In this document: piece by piece, positions 1 to 7,322 of the stretch
Numbering within the stretch: the first letter of the stretch is position 1
Layout of the letters: each line of letters opens with the position of its first letter
NCBI RefSeq assembly: GCF_001877785.1
Contig: NZ_MINN01000074.1
Coordinates: forward strand, 186,001 to 250,000
Length of the DNA: 64,000 nucleotides
Reading direction: 5' to 3'
Source: Rossellomorea aquimaris
Lineage (GTDB): Bacteria; Bacillota; Bacilli; Bacillales; Bacillaceae_B
Program-made: the position numbers and the translations under genes
The notes under the pieces: generated by a model
Seen by the model: only the letters and a program-made list of their open reading frames with translations
Database searches by the model: none
Told to the model about the DNA's origin: nothing

Positions 1-282
1 ATGGTGGAGAGAATACTGAATGGTGTTTACACTGTCAGCGACGGGAACCTTTATAAAATGCTGACTCTATTATATGAAGCTGAGTCCATATCCCTTGAAC
101 CATCCGCTCTCGCAGGCATGCTCGGCCCCGTACAGTCAGGAATCAGGTCCCAACTCGAGTCGCTCTCACTTACACAAAAACAGTTATCTCAAGGGACTCA
201 TCTTGTATGGGCAACGGGAGGGGATCTGGTCCCTCAGTCCATCATGAAGGGTTATATCGCTAAAGGGAAGGGACTGTTTTAA
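1..282 (+). CDS. dsdA: D-serine ammonia-lyase, C-terminal part (partial)
   Basis: The window opens inside this gene. The 93 visible residues are the end of a fold-type II PLP enzyme that converts D-serine to pyruvate and ammonia in the cytosol. The blocks LEPSALAGM and THLVWATGG, followed by VPQSIMKGYIAKGKG, match the DsdA C-terminus. The family is usually about 440 residues, so the ATG at base 1 is almost certainly an internal methionine. The PLP lysine and most of the active site lie outside the window. No clear terminator is seen in the 66 bases before the next promoter. Confidence 0.85.
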   Translation: MVERILNGVYTVSDGNLYKMLTLLYEAESISLEPSALAGMLGPVQSGIRSQLESLSLTQKQLSQGTHLVWATGGDLVPQSIMKGYIAKGKGLF

Positions 283-348
283 CCGGGACCAAAGAATCCG
301 CAGCCGCATGAGTCCAATGAAGCTGGGTGTTGATAGAATGAGCGATTA

Positions 349-377
349 TTGACAATAAATGGACTTCAGCATATAAT
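349..377 (+). promoter_or_regulatory. Consensus sigma-A promoter of the mutS2-like gene
   Basis: TTGACA at 349-354 and TATAAT at 372-377 are separated by exactly 17 bases, a perfect match to the housekeeping consensus. Transcription should begin near 384 and give an RNA leader of about 350 bases before the mutS2-like start at 735. Such a strong promoter before a long leader suggests control by premature termination rather than at initiation. Confidence 0.9.
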
Positions 378-421
378 GATGATGTAAAATTAATCTTTGT
401 ATAGCAAAGGGAGTATGTACT

Positions 422-445
422 ATGTTAGGTGTCGTTCTTAACTAA
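422..445 (+). CDS. Putative 7-codon leader peptide MLGVVLN
   Basis: ATG TTA GGT GTC GTT CTT AAC TAA follows an AGGGAG ribosome binding site at about 407-412. Its last codons and stop (434-444, GTTCTTAACTA) are perfectly complementary to 534-544 (TAGTTAAGAAC). A ribosome paused here would therefore block that pairing. This is the layout of the leader peptides that control erm, vmlR-type and other ribosome-drug-induced genes. The peptide itself is inferred from sequence alone. Confidence 0.6.
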   Translation: MLGVVLN

Positions 446-579
446 CCGTGAAATGAATACGGACATTTTGCCGGCTTTCGCTCTTTCATAAAAAGGGCGG
501 AATGTACGCTTATTTAACTGTGCCAGCAGAATGTAGTTAAGAACAATGGTCATAGCCTGTACATCCCTTATTTCAGGAG

Positions 580-608
580 AGCTGTGTCTTTTGTGCACAG
601 CTTTTTTT
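580..608 (+). terminator. First leader terminator
   Basis: AGCTGTG (580-586) pairs with CACAGCT (596-602) and is followed by a run of seven T. It lies inside the untranslated leader, 127 bases before the mutS2-like start, so it would cut off transcription unless an alternative fold forms. Confidence 0.8.
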
Positions 609-677
609 GTGTGCAGAAGTACGTGGGGCGCTTTATTTAGTGCACTCCTAAATAAGCCTTTGTATTCAAGTAGTGAA

Positions 678-719
678 GACCACAATGGACATTGTTCTGT
701 TGTGGTCTATTTTTATTTA
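678..719 (+). terminator. Second leader terminator just before the mutS2-like RBS
   Basis: GACCACAA (678-685) pairs with TTGTGGTC (700-707) and is followed by a U-rich tail TATTTTTATTTA. It ends directly before the GGAGGAG ribosome binding site at 722, so it could terminate transcription or shield the start. Confidence 0.65.
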
Positions 720-734
720 TTGGAGGAGAAAACA

Positions 735-2663
735 TTGAACGAAAGAACATTTCAAACATTGGAATTTCAAAAAGTGAAACAAGAGCTTGCGGACTTCGCT
801 CTTACAGAAGAAGGGAAATCCGTACTGCTGAACCTGATGCCTTCTGTGAATAAACGTCAGATCGAAATGCGCCTTGATGAAGTGACCGAAGCGGTGAAGA
901 TCCTTGAGAAAAGCGCAAGTGTTCCGATCCACGGCATGGATGGGGTGGAGAAAATCATTTCAAGTTTCAATAAAGGTGTTCCGCTGAGACCGGATGGATT
1001 AACTAAACTGTATTTCTTCCTTGATACATGCAAAAAGTTGAAGAAATATATGTCCGACAAGCAATTCCTGGCTCCCAGGGTCTCTGCTTATGTCTACTCC
1101 ATTGAAGACATACCGGAAGTGGCGGACGAAATCAATCGCTGCATCCGAAACGGCAGGGTTGATGATTATGCGAGCAGGGAACTGCTGCGGATACGGAAAC
1201 AGCTCGCCATTCAAGAGGAAAGGTTGAAGGACAAAGTCCAATCAATCGTAAAGTCAGCCAAATATAAATCATTGCTGCAGGAAGCAATCGTAAGCCAGCG
1301 GAATGGCCGGTATGTGCTTCCCGTAAAGAAGGAATACAGAGGAAAAGTGAAAGGGTCGGTTCTGGATTCATCTGCATCTGGCTCGACGCTCTATATCGAA
1401 CCGGAGGAATTGAGCGTGCAGCAGGATCAGCTCCTGCTGTATAAGCTTCAGGAGGAACAGGAAATCGAGAACATCCTTTGGGCATTGACAGGGCTGGTTC
1501 AGACATATGAACCGCAGCTCAAGCTGGCGATCGAAACGATGGTTCACTATGATGTCCTTTTTGCAAAGGCGAAATACAGCCGCGCAATTGACGGAGTGAG
1601 TGCGGATGTCAACGAACATCATTACATCCGCTTGAAGAATGCTGTCCATCCGCTGCTTGGAAGCGATGCGGTGCCTTTGACGATCGAGATGGGGGACTCG
1701 TTTCATGCTTTGGTGATCACAGGCCCGAATACGGGAGGGAAGACCGTCACCATCAAGACCGTGGGACTGCTGACCCTGATGACTCAATGCGGACTTCATA
1801 TTCCTGCCGGTAAGGGCAGTGAAATCAGCATTTTTGATAAGATTTTACTTGATATCGGTGACGGGCAAAGTCTCGAGCAGAACCTGAGCACGTTCAGCTC
1901 CCACGTTAAAAACATCATCGACATATTAAAGGAAACAAATGACCGTACCCTTGTGCTTCTTGATGAACTCGGTTCCGGTACAGATCCGCTGGAAGGAATG
2001 GGGCTTGCGACTGCCATCCTCGATCAATTATATGAAAAGGGAGCGACCTTGATCGCGACTACTCACTACAGTGAAATCAAGCACTTCGCAGAAGAACATA
2101 AGGGATTCATAAACGGGAGCATGGAATTCAACATTGAAACCCTTCTTCCCACATACAGGCTCATTGTCGGAAAAGGAGGGGAAAGCCAGGCTTTCTCCAT
2201 TGCCCTGAAGCTCGGGATGCATCCTTCCATCATCGAAAAAGCGCATAATATAACCTACCGGGAAACCAAAGTCTACAGAATTGATGAACAGGATATTCAT
2301 GCTAAGAAAGAAATGGAAAAACAAATCATCGTTAACAAGCATAAAAGAAGAGAACGCGGGGAAAAGGAAGAAGCCAAGCCGTCAGTACAGCAGTTTTCAA
2401 AAGGCGATAATGTAAAAGTATCACCAGGCGGAGATTTCGGCATCATTTACGAAGGACCGGATGACAAGGGACGCTACATTGTGCAGATCAAGGATGAAAA
2501 ACATGAAATTCCGCATAAACGGTTATCCCTTTACATTTCAGCAGCAGAACTGTACCCGGAAGGCTATGATTTTGACATCATCTTCGAAAGTAAAGAAAAT
2601 CGTAAGAAAGATAAGCTCATGGGAAAGAAGTTTGTGGAAGGACTGACGATTGAAAGGGAATAG
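735..2663 (+). CDS. MutS2-family ATPase without Smr domain
   Basis: A 642-residue MutS2-type ABC ATPase. The TTG start at 735 is chosen because GGAGGAG lies at 722-728. Upstream in-frame codons fall in the leader. Visible are the MutS2 core block YVLPVKKEYRGKVKGSV, Walker A GPNTGGKT (about residue 331), Walker B LVLLDELGSGTDP (about 408-420) and ATTHYSEIK (about 440). A KOW-like segment beginning GDNVKVSPGGDFG lies near 555-620. Full MutS2 proteins are about 785 residues and end in a Smr nuclease domain, which is absent here. B. subtilis MutS2 is known to split stalled or collided ribosomes. With its stalling-type leader, this paralogue may be an inducible ribosome-rescue or drug-tolerance factor (inference). 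Older annotation would call it mismatch repair MutS. Confidence 0.85.
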   Translation: MNERTFQTLEFQKVKQELADFALTEEGKSVLLNLMPSVNKRQIEMRLDEVTEAVKILEKSASVPIHGMDGVEKIISSFNKGVPLRPDGLTKLYFFLDTCKKLKKYMSDKQFLAPRVSAYVYSIEDIPEVADEINRCIRNGRVDDYASRELLRIRKQLAIQEERLKDKVQSIVKSAKYKSLLQEAIVSQRNGRYVLPVKKEYRGKVKGSVLDSSASGSTLYIEPEELSVQQDQLLLYKLQEEQEIENILWALTGLVQTYEPQLKLAIETMVHYDVLFAKAKYSRAIDGVSADVNEHHYIRLKNAVHPLLGSDAVPLTIEMGDSFHALVITGPNTGGKTVTIKTVGLLTLMTQCGLHIPAGKGSEISIFDKILLDIGDGQSLEQNLSTFSSHVKNIIDILKETNDRTLVLLDELGSGTDPLEGMGLATAILDQLYEKGATLIATTHYSEIKHFAEEHKGFINGSMEFNIETLLPTYRLIVGKGGESQAFSIALKLGMHPSIIEKAHNITYRETKVYRIDEQDIHAKKEMEKQIIVNKHKRRERGEKEEAKPSVQQFSKGDNVKVSPGGDFGIIYEGPDDKGRYIVQIKDEKHEIPHKRLSLYISAAELYPEGYDFDIIFESKENRKKDKLMGKKFVEGLTIERE

Positions 2664-2670
2664 AGGGCTG

Positions 2671-2716
2671 ATAAGATATGCCGGGCAGGGATGAATCCCT
2701 GTCCCGGCACATCTTA
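2671..2716. terminator. Long hairpin between convergent genes
   Basis: A 19-base arm at 2673-2691 pairs almost perfectly with 2695-2713 around a three-base loop. It sits between the mutS2-like gene and the convergent lipoprotein gene. There is no clean T-run on either strand, so termination is likely but not certain. Confidence 0.55.
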
Positions 2717-3052
2717 TTCCTTATTCAGCAATTCAAATAATACATACTTCTCATCCTTTGTTTTAGCAACGAGGTATTGATCCTGACCCTTCACTCTGAA
2801 AATAATGGATCCTTTTGCTAGTGTGTTTGAAGTGAAGTTGTCTACCGGATGATATTCCTCATTTATCTGATTCTTGATCTTACCAAGTTCATCCCCAAGG
2901 ATAACCCTTTTTTTCGAATCAATTCTTAAGTATTCCTTTCCGTCAGCCACCATCATCGGTCCATACCCGCATAACTCATATTCTTTCTCTTTACCGATAC
3001 TGCAGGCACTCATTATCAACATAGTAAGTATACATAATGCCAGCTTTCTCAT
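2714..3052 (-). CDS. Small predicted lipoprotein
   Basis: 112 residues with a lipoprotein signal peptide: MRKLALCILTMLIMSAC, where SAC is the lipobox and Cys17 the expected lipidated residue. The mature part is hydrophilic, with GYGPMMVADGKEYL and a C-terminal RVKGQDQYLVAKTKDEKYV that looks like a small beta-rich domain. It should be anchored on the outer face of the membrane. I do not recognise a family. It stands alone, convergent with the mutS2-like gene and divergent from the nucleotidyltransferase. Confidence 0.75.
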   Translation of the reverse strand: MRKLALCILTMLIMSACSIGKEKEYELCGYGPMMVADGKEYLRIDSKKRVILGDELGKIKNQINEEYHPVDNFTSNTLAKGSIIFRVKGQDQYLVAKTKDEKYVLFELLNKE

Positions 3053-3216
3053 TCTTATCCCCTTTCATAAACGTTATAGTCAATAAATATTCCTGCCTGT
3101 CTTCATACATGCTGATTTCTTCAGCCGAGCAAAAAAAAGGGTCACGAATATAGAAATATTTGGTATAATATTTTCTAAACTATTTTACGTTCAAATGAAA
3201 AAGAAGGCAGGGAAGA

Positions 3217-3987
3217 ATGATGTATACGCCAAAAGAAAGAGAACAGTATTTTACAAGGGCCATCTACAACCTGGAACTCTCTGAAAATATCGAAGGAGTC
3301 GTTCAGCTTGGATCAGGGGTGGCAGGGTATAAGGATCAACTGTCGGATATAGATTTGATGGCGTCAGCTCCGTCAGCTGCAGATCTGGGGGAAGCAAAGT
3401 CTTTTTTGCACGGTTATTTCCGAACTATCGATGCTGTTTACATAAAACAATTACAGTTAAGAAAAGATGTTTTTTTGATCATCGCTTTTCTGAAAAATGG
3501 ACTGGAATTTAATGTCTCCGTCCTTCCAAGGGAATTATTGAGTGTCAAATCTCCCCTATGGAAGGTAGTAGTAGATAAAACAGGGAATATATCTGCAAAA
3601 ATGAAAGATGCCCAGAAACAATTCGAACAGGCTAACTATGCGTTCAGTGATGACATCGCTTTTGATTTCATGTACAGTATGAGGAAATTCCAGACAGAAC
3701 TTAAGCGCAACAATATGATTTATGCCTTAAAAATGCTCGAAACAATGAGGGCACATACCGTTCAGCTTCAATCTTTGATGGAGGGCAAGAAGCTGCATCA
3801 GTTTAAAGCGTATGAAACACTCCGTCCGGAATTTATAAGTGAATATTTGAGAACATTCCCCGAGCTGATAACAGTGGAGCAAGTACAGAAAGCAGCTGAA
3901 AGATTACGAGATTTATTTATGGACACGATACGCCTCAGCAACAATCATAGCATGGACGAAAGCCTAAACAGTATCCTCCTAAAATAA
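3217..3987 (+). CDS. Nucleotidyltransferase-fold protein (aminoglycoside adenylyltransferase-like)
   Basis: 256 residues. The N-terminal GSGVAGYKDQLSDIDL (about residues 31-46) is the GS...D-x-D signature of the pol-beta nucleotidyltransferase superfamily. The length and the helical C-terminal half fit a streptomycin or aminoglycoside adenylyltransferase-like protein. The substrate cannot be told from sequence; many Bacillus members have no proven role in resistance. The start follows GGCAGGGAAG. An extended -10 (TGGTATAAT) lies at about 3160-3170. A terminator hairpin follows at 4053. Confidence 0.7.
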   Translation: MMYTPKEREQYFTRAIYNLELSENIEGVVQLGSGVAGYKDQLSDIDLMASAPSAADLGEAKSFLHGYFRTIDAVYIKQLQLRKDVFLIIAFLKNGLEFNVSVLPRELLSVKSPLWKVVVDKTGNISAKMKDAQKQFEQANYAFSDDIAFDFMYSMRKFQTELKRNNMIYALKMLETMRAHTVQLQSLMEGKKLHQFKAYETLRPEFISEYLRTFPELITVEQVQKAAERLRDLFMDTIRLSNNHSMDESLNSILLK

Positions 3988-4052
3988 ACGCACTGGCAAT
4001 GAACATAATGAGTTCGCATTTCAAATACAAAAACTAAATTAACACACCAAGT

Positions 4053-4091
4053 AGCAGTCCAATTCCTAACTGAATGAGACTGCTTCTTTTT
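4053..4091 (+). terminator. Terminator after the nucleotidyltransferase gene
   Basis: AGCAGTC (4053-4059) pairs with GACTGCT (4078-4084) and is followed by TCTTTTTG. The loop is fairly large at 18 bases, so this is a moderate-confidence call. Confidence 0.5.
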
Positions 4092-4325
4092 GTTGATATT
4101 TAAAGGGGTTAATAAAATAAACGCTAAATCCGCCCTGAATTTCGCCTCCTTTTTAACATAAGGTCATTAGTTTTTTGTCAGTTTGAAAATACGTGTACTA
4201 ATCGATTTACCAATTGGTGTGCTGTAAATGTTTTTAACTAGCGGGGGGAGGGTGTTGATGTTTGAAGATAAAAAAGAAGCAGACATTTATTCATCCTTCA
4301 ATGCGAGCATACTCTGATGATTTTA

Positions 4326-4520
4326 ATAAGGGGAGTTTTTTCCGTTATCCTGCAGATAGGGCTAAGTTCGGGGGATATAAGGGAAGTTTTTTCCGTTAAG
4401 GCAAGGTATGATGGTTCATTTTCATGCATTTGGAGTCAATAGCGGGAATTTTCACCTCTATTTACTCTTTATTTCGTGCTTATTCCTCAATAAGAGAAAT
4501 TTCTCCCCTTATTGAGTGAA
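4326..4520. repeat. Degenerate dyad-containing repeat tract in a gene-free stretch
   Basis: The stretch 3988-4710 holds no convincing gene. Within it, ATAAGGGGAGTTTTTTCCGT at 4326 recurs as ATAAGGGAAGTTTTTTCCGT at 4377, 51 bases later. More diverged copies follow: GCGGGAATTTTCACC near 4442, and a self-complementary AATAAGAGAAATTTCTCC near 4488. Each copy is itself roughly palindromic (GGGAA...TTCC). Function unknown; it may be a decayed small repeat family. Confidence 0.5.
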
Positions 4521-4549
4521 TTATGTATACTCGGAATCCCTAACTACTA

Positions 4550-4584
4550 AAAAATGCTTGGAGATTCTGTCTCCAAGCATTTTT
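4550..4584. terminator. Bidirectional terminator
   Basis: AAAAATGCTTGGAGA (4550-4564) pairs perfectly with TCTCCAAGCATTTTT (4570-4584), a 15-bp stem flanked by A and T tracts. It can serve either strand and is the likely end of the minus-strand yoxD-like transcript. Confidence 0.85.
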
Positions 4585-4710
4585 CTAAACTGATTTTTTT
4601 GCCAAATTGCTTCTTAATTTTGGTGCGAATTACGTTACGAAAAGCAATGTTCTGTAGTTCAAAACAGAATCCCATACAATGATCCGCGGTGCTGTTTTAC
4701 ATAAAGATCA

Positions 4711-5436
4711 TTAAAATGGATTCGTCGCCCATTGCAGTGATTGTTTGATAAAAATACGCGGATGCAGTTTCAGCTGCGCCACCATATGTTCGGCCAGATC
4801 TTCCGGCTGCATATACTTTTCCGTATCCGCTTCATCCAGTTCATCCCCGAACGTAAGGTCTGTGGCGACAAGACTCGGGTTCAGCGTCATCACACGAATA
4901 TTATGCTTGCGTACTTCCTGCATCAGGGCCTCGGTCATTCCCTGAACAGCAAATTTTGAACCACTGTAGGCGGTGCTTCCGGCGGTGCCTTTCAAACCGC
5001 TGCTTGACGATATATTGATGATATCCCCGCGGTTTTTATCTATGAGTTGAGGGAGGACGGCGCGCGTGACATAATAAGTTCCAAACACATTCACTTCGAA
5101 CGTCCTTTTCCAATCTTCCGGAGAGATTTCTAAAAAATTCCCGTACGTACCGATACCGGCGTTGTTAATGAGGATATCTGCCGATCCCAATTCATTTTGG
5201 AGCGACTCAACTGCCTTTTCCACCTGATCTATATCGGAAATATCCGCAGCAGCCACACTAGCCTTCACACCCAATGATCTCGCTTCTTCCGCGACTTGTT
5301 TCAAAGCGCTTTCGGTTCGTGCGATCAACCCTACATGAACTCCCTCTCTTGCAAGTTCCAATGCCGTCGCTTTCCCGATGCCGCGTCCGGCTCCTGTTAT
5401 ATACGCAATTTTCCCTTGAATCGTTTGTGCCATCAT
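4711..5436 (-). CDS. yoxD: Short-chain dehydrogenase/reductase, YoxD-like
   Basis: 241 residues, a classical SDR. It has the NAD(P)-binding TGAGRGIG (about residues 15-22), the NNAG motif in ILINNAGIG, the catalytic serine in INISSSSG and the YxxxK of AYSGSKFAV. The C-terminal MQPEDLAEHMVAQLKLHPRIFIK matches B. subtilis YoxD and FabG-like relatives. It is cytosolic and its substrate is unknown; annotation as 3-ketoacyl-ACP reductase would be by fold only. GAAAGGGTG precedes the ATG. It is transcribed alone toward the terminator at 4550. Confidence 0.85.
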   Translation of the reverse strand: MMAQTIQGKIAYITGAGRGIGKATALELAREGVHVGLIARTESALKQVAEEARSLGVKASVAAADISDIDQVEKAVESLQNELGSADILINNAGIGTYGNFLEISPEDWKRTFEVNVFGTYYVTRAVLPQLIDKNRGDIINISSSSGLKGTAGSTAYSGSKFAVQGMTEALMQEVRKHNIRVMTLNPSLVATDLTFGDELDEADTEKYMQPEDLAEHMVAQLKLHPRIFIKQSLQWATNPF

Positions 5437-5957
5437 GGTTACACCCTTTCAGCTTAAGTATCTAACATAAGTCTACGGGGCAAAAAGTGGAGAAGCAAAT
5501 AATCCAGCTTGATTACACGATGATTTCTTGAATCTCTGTCAGACGAACAAGGTTACCATTCGAAATCTTTGCTTAAACGCCATGATAACCATTCAACAAG
5601 TTGTATTAAGTAAAAGGGTTCATTTTCGACAAACCAGCAGGACTATTTCTGCATCTTCACGAAACTAAGGATACAGAGGGGCTTGCTTTTTGAAAGGGAA
5701 GGGGGGTAGAACGTCAGGTTTTGTCTAGTATTATCTGAATGTTCCATCTATTTAACGTATTGTAAGTCTATTTCACAACTTCGTGGACAGAGTGTCTAAT
5801 GAATCATATGATTTTTCAAACTACAATGATTGTAACCACCTACCAGTAGTTGGGATAGGAACCGGCAGAAACCAGGCTACTAAACTGCCGCAACACATAT
5901 TCTGAAAGAAACAAGCTTTTCAAAGTGTTAAATCAAAAACAAAGGGGTGTTCACACT
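5437..5957. other. 520-base intergenic region with palindrome and structured leader
   Basis: No gene is supported here. At 5822-5834 there is a 13-base palindrome, TACAAT-G-ATTGTA, a plausible operator. Just downstream, at about 5840-5888, CGGCAG and CTGCCG form a hairpin around a purine-rich loop. It is preceded by CTACC-AGTAGTTGGG-GG, a second possible helix. The layout suggests a regulated leader for the operon at 5958, but I could not match it to a named riboswitch class. Confidence 0.4.
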
Positions 5958-7193
5958 ATGTCTATCAATGGAGAAAGATTGAATCAGCACCTGGAGGAAC
6001 TTTCTGAAATTGGAAAGATCGGAGAGACTGGTGTCTGCCGTCTTGCTCATTCAAAAGAAGACCGCCGGGCTGTAGAGGTAGTGAAGGGCTGGATGGAAGA
6101 TGCGGGATTGGCAGCTAGAATCGATGGTTTTGGAAACTTGATCGGCCGGCTGGAGGGATCTGAACCCGATCTGCCCCTTCTCATTCTTGGCTCCCATATA
6201 GATTCCCAGCCATACGGTGGAAGATTCGACGGGACAGCAGGTGCACTCGGGGCGATTGAAGTCGTACATAGCATGAAGGAGAACGGAATCACTCCGGCGC
6301 GTACAATTGAAGTGATCTGTTTCTCGGATGAGGAAGGAAGCCGTTTTAACAAGGGGATATTTGGAGTCCGGGGATTGGCAGGTATGCTTGAAGAAGGGGA
6401 ATTGGAACGAAAGGATAAGCAGGGGATGACAAGAAGGGAAGCTCTGAAGGAGTTCGGTGTTAAGCCGGATCTTACGAAGAGTCCGGTCTACCAAAAAGGG
6501 GATATTGCCGCTTTCCTCGAGCTGCATATCGAACAAGGGCCTGTCCTTGAGAATTTAAACAAACCTGTCGGAATCGTTTCCGGGATCTCCGGCCCTATCT
6601 GGCTGACGGTCACCCTCGAAGGGTTCGCCGGCCACGCAGGTTCGGTGCCGATGAAAATGAGGCAGGATGCGCTTCTCGGAGCATCCGATATCATCACAAA
6701 GTTTGACCGGCTTGTTAAAACAGAAGGAACGGATACGACCGTCGGGACAGTGGGCAGTATGCAGGTTTTCCCGAATTCAAGAAACATTATTGCAGAAAAG
6801 GTTGAGTTCACGGTCGACTTAAGGGATATCGACCTTGAAGCCCGTACAAGGCTGGAAGAAAAACTTTATAAAATCATTGAAGAATCTGCTGGGGAGTACA
6901 AATTGAAAGTTGATATTAAAGAAGATACCCGCAGTGAGCCGAGATATTGTGCCGATTGGATCAAAGACATCATGAAAGAAGAAGACAAAAAGCTCGGACT
7001 GGATTCACCGACATTGATGAGCGGCCCTTTCCATGATGCACTGATTATGTCCTATATCAGTGACTACGGGATGATCTTCGTCCGCTGCGAAAAAGGGATC
7101 AGCCATAATCCGCTGGAATACGCAGAAATGGAGGACATTGAAAAAGGAGTTCAGCTGCTATATAAAACCGCACTGCGAATCGCTCAAACGTGA
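5958..7193 (+). CDS. M20-family Zn-dependent amidohydrolase (hydantoinase/carbamoylase type)
   Basis: 411 residues. The ATG at 5958 is chosen because AAAGGGGTG sits eight bases upstream. Metal-binding landmarks are all present: LGSHIDSQP (His about 80), GGRFDGTAG (Asp about 91), CFSDEEGSRF (Glu about 125), LHIEQGP (His about 190) and GISHNPLE (His about 382). The family hydrolyses N-carbamoyl-L-amino acids, allantoate or ureidoglycolate in the cytosol. The absence of other purine genes favours a carbamoylase- or amidase-like role here. It is the first gene of an operon with a second amidohydrolase and a transporter. Confidence 0.85.
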   Translation: MSINGERLNQHLEELSEIGKIGETGVCRLAHSKEDRRAVEVVKGWMEDAGLAARIDGFGNLIGRLEGSEPDLPLLILGSHIDSQPYGGRFDGTAGALGAIEVVHSMKENGITPARTIEVICFSDEEGSRFNKGIFGVRGLAGMLEEGELERKDKQGMTRREALKEFGVKPDLTKSPVYQKGDIAAFLELHIEQGPVLENLNKPVGIVSGISGPIWLTVTLEGFAGHAGSVPMKMRQDALLGASDIITKFDRLVKTEGTDTTVGTVGSMQVFPNSRNIIAEKVEFTVDLRDIDLEARTRLEEKLYKIIEESAGEYKLKVDIKEDTRSEPRYCADWIKDIMKEEDKKLGLDSPTLMSGPFHDALIMSYISDYGMIFVRCEKGISHNPLEYAEMEDIEKGVQLLYKTALRIAQT

Positions 7194-7196
7194 GCC

Positions 7197-7288
7197 GGGG
7201 GACAGGTACCAGTCAAAGGAATCATGGACAGACCGCTGGATTTTGAAGGGAGAGAAGCTTTTAGAAAAGAGCCACGGTTCCTGTCCCC
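7197..7288. repeat. REP-like inverted repeat between the two amidohydrolase genes
   Basis: GGGGACAGGTACC (7197-7209) is inverted as GGTTCCTGTCCCC (7276-7288), 12 of 13 bases matching, around a 66-base centre. Similar words (GGTGTCTGTCCC at about 46942, CCAGGTGCCAG at about 47950) occur elsewhere in the window. It is an interspersed repeat common in Bacillus-type genomes and would fold as a hairpin in the operon mRNA. Confidence 0.55.
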
Positions 7289-7322
7289 ATGACCCGGATT
7301 AAATATTACAGGAGGTGTTGAT

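Larger units (their letters stand above)
434..719 (+). promoter_or_regulatory. Attenuator-type leader with mutually exclusive RNA pairings
   Basis: Several helices are visible. 434-444 pairs with 534-544 (11 bp). 480-487 pairs with 493-500. 508-516 (GCTTATTTA) can pair with 649-657 (TAAATAAGC), competing with a local bulged hairpin at 630-657. 518-523 (CTGTGC) can pair with 595-600 (GCACAG), which would open the first terminator. Two terminator hairpins follow at 580-608 and 678-719. The most economical reading is that ribosome stalling on the leader peptide frees the 508-544 strand to act as an antiterminator. The trigger is unknown; a ribosome-targeting antibiotic is an inference. Confidence 0.65.

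Noticed and set aside
546-734. In-frame N-terminal extension of the mutS2-like gene from an ATG at 546
   Set aside because: It runs through two terminator hairpins and lacks a ribosome site; GGAGGAG points to TTG at 735.
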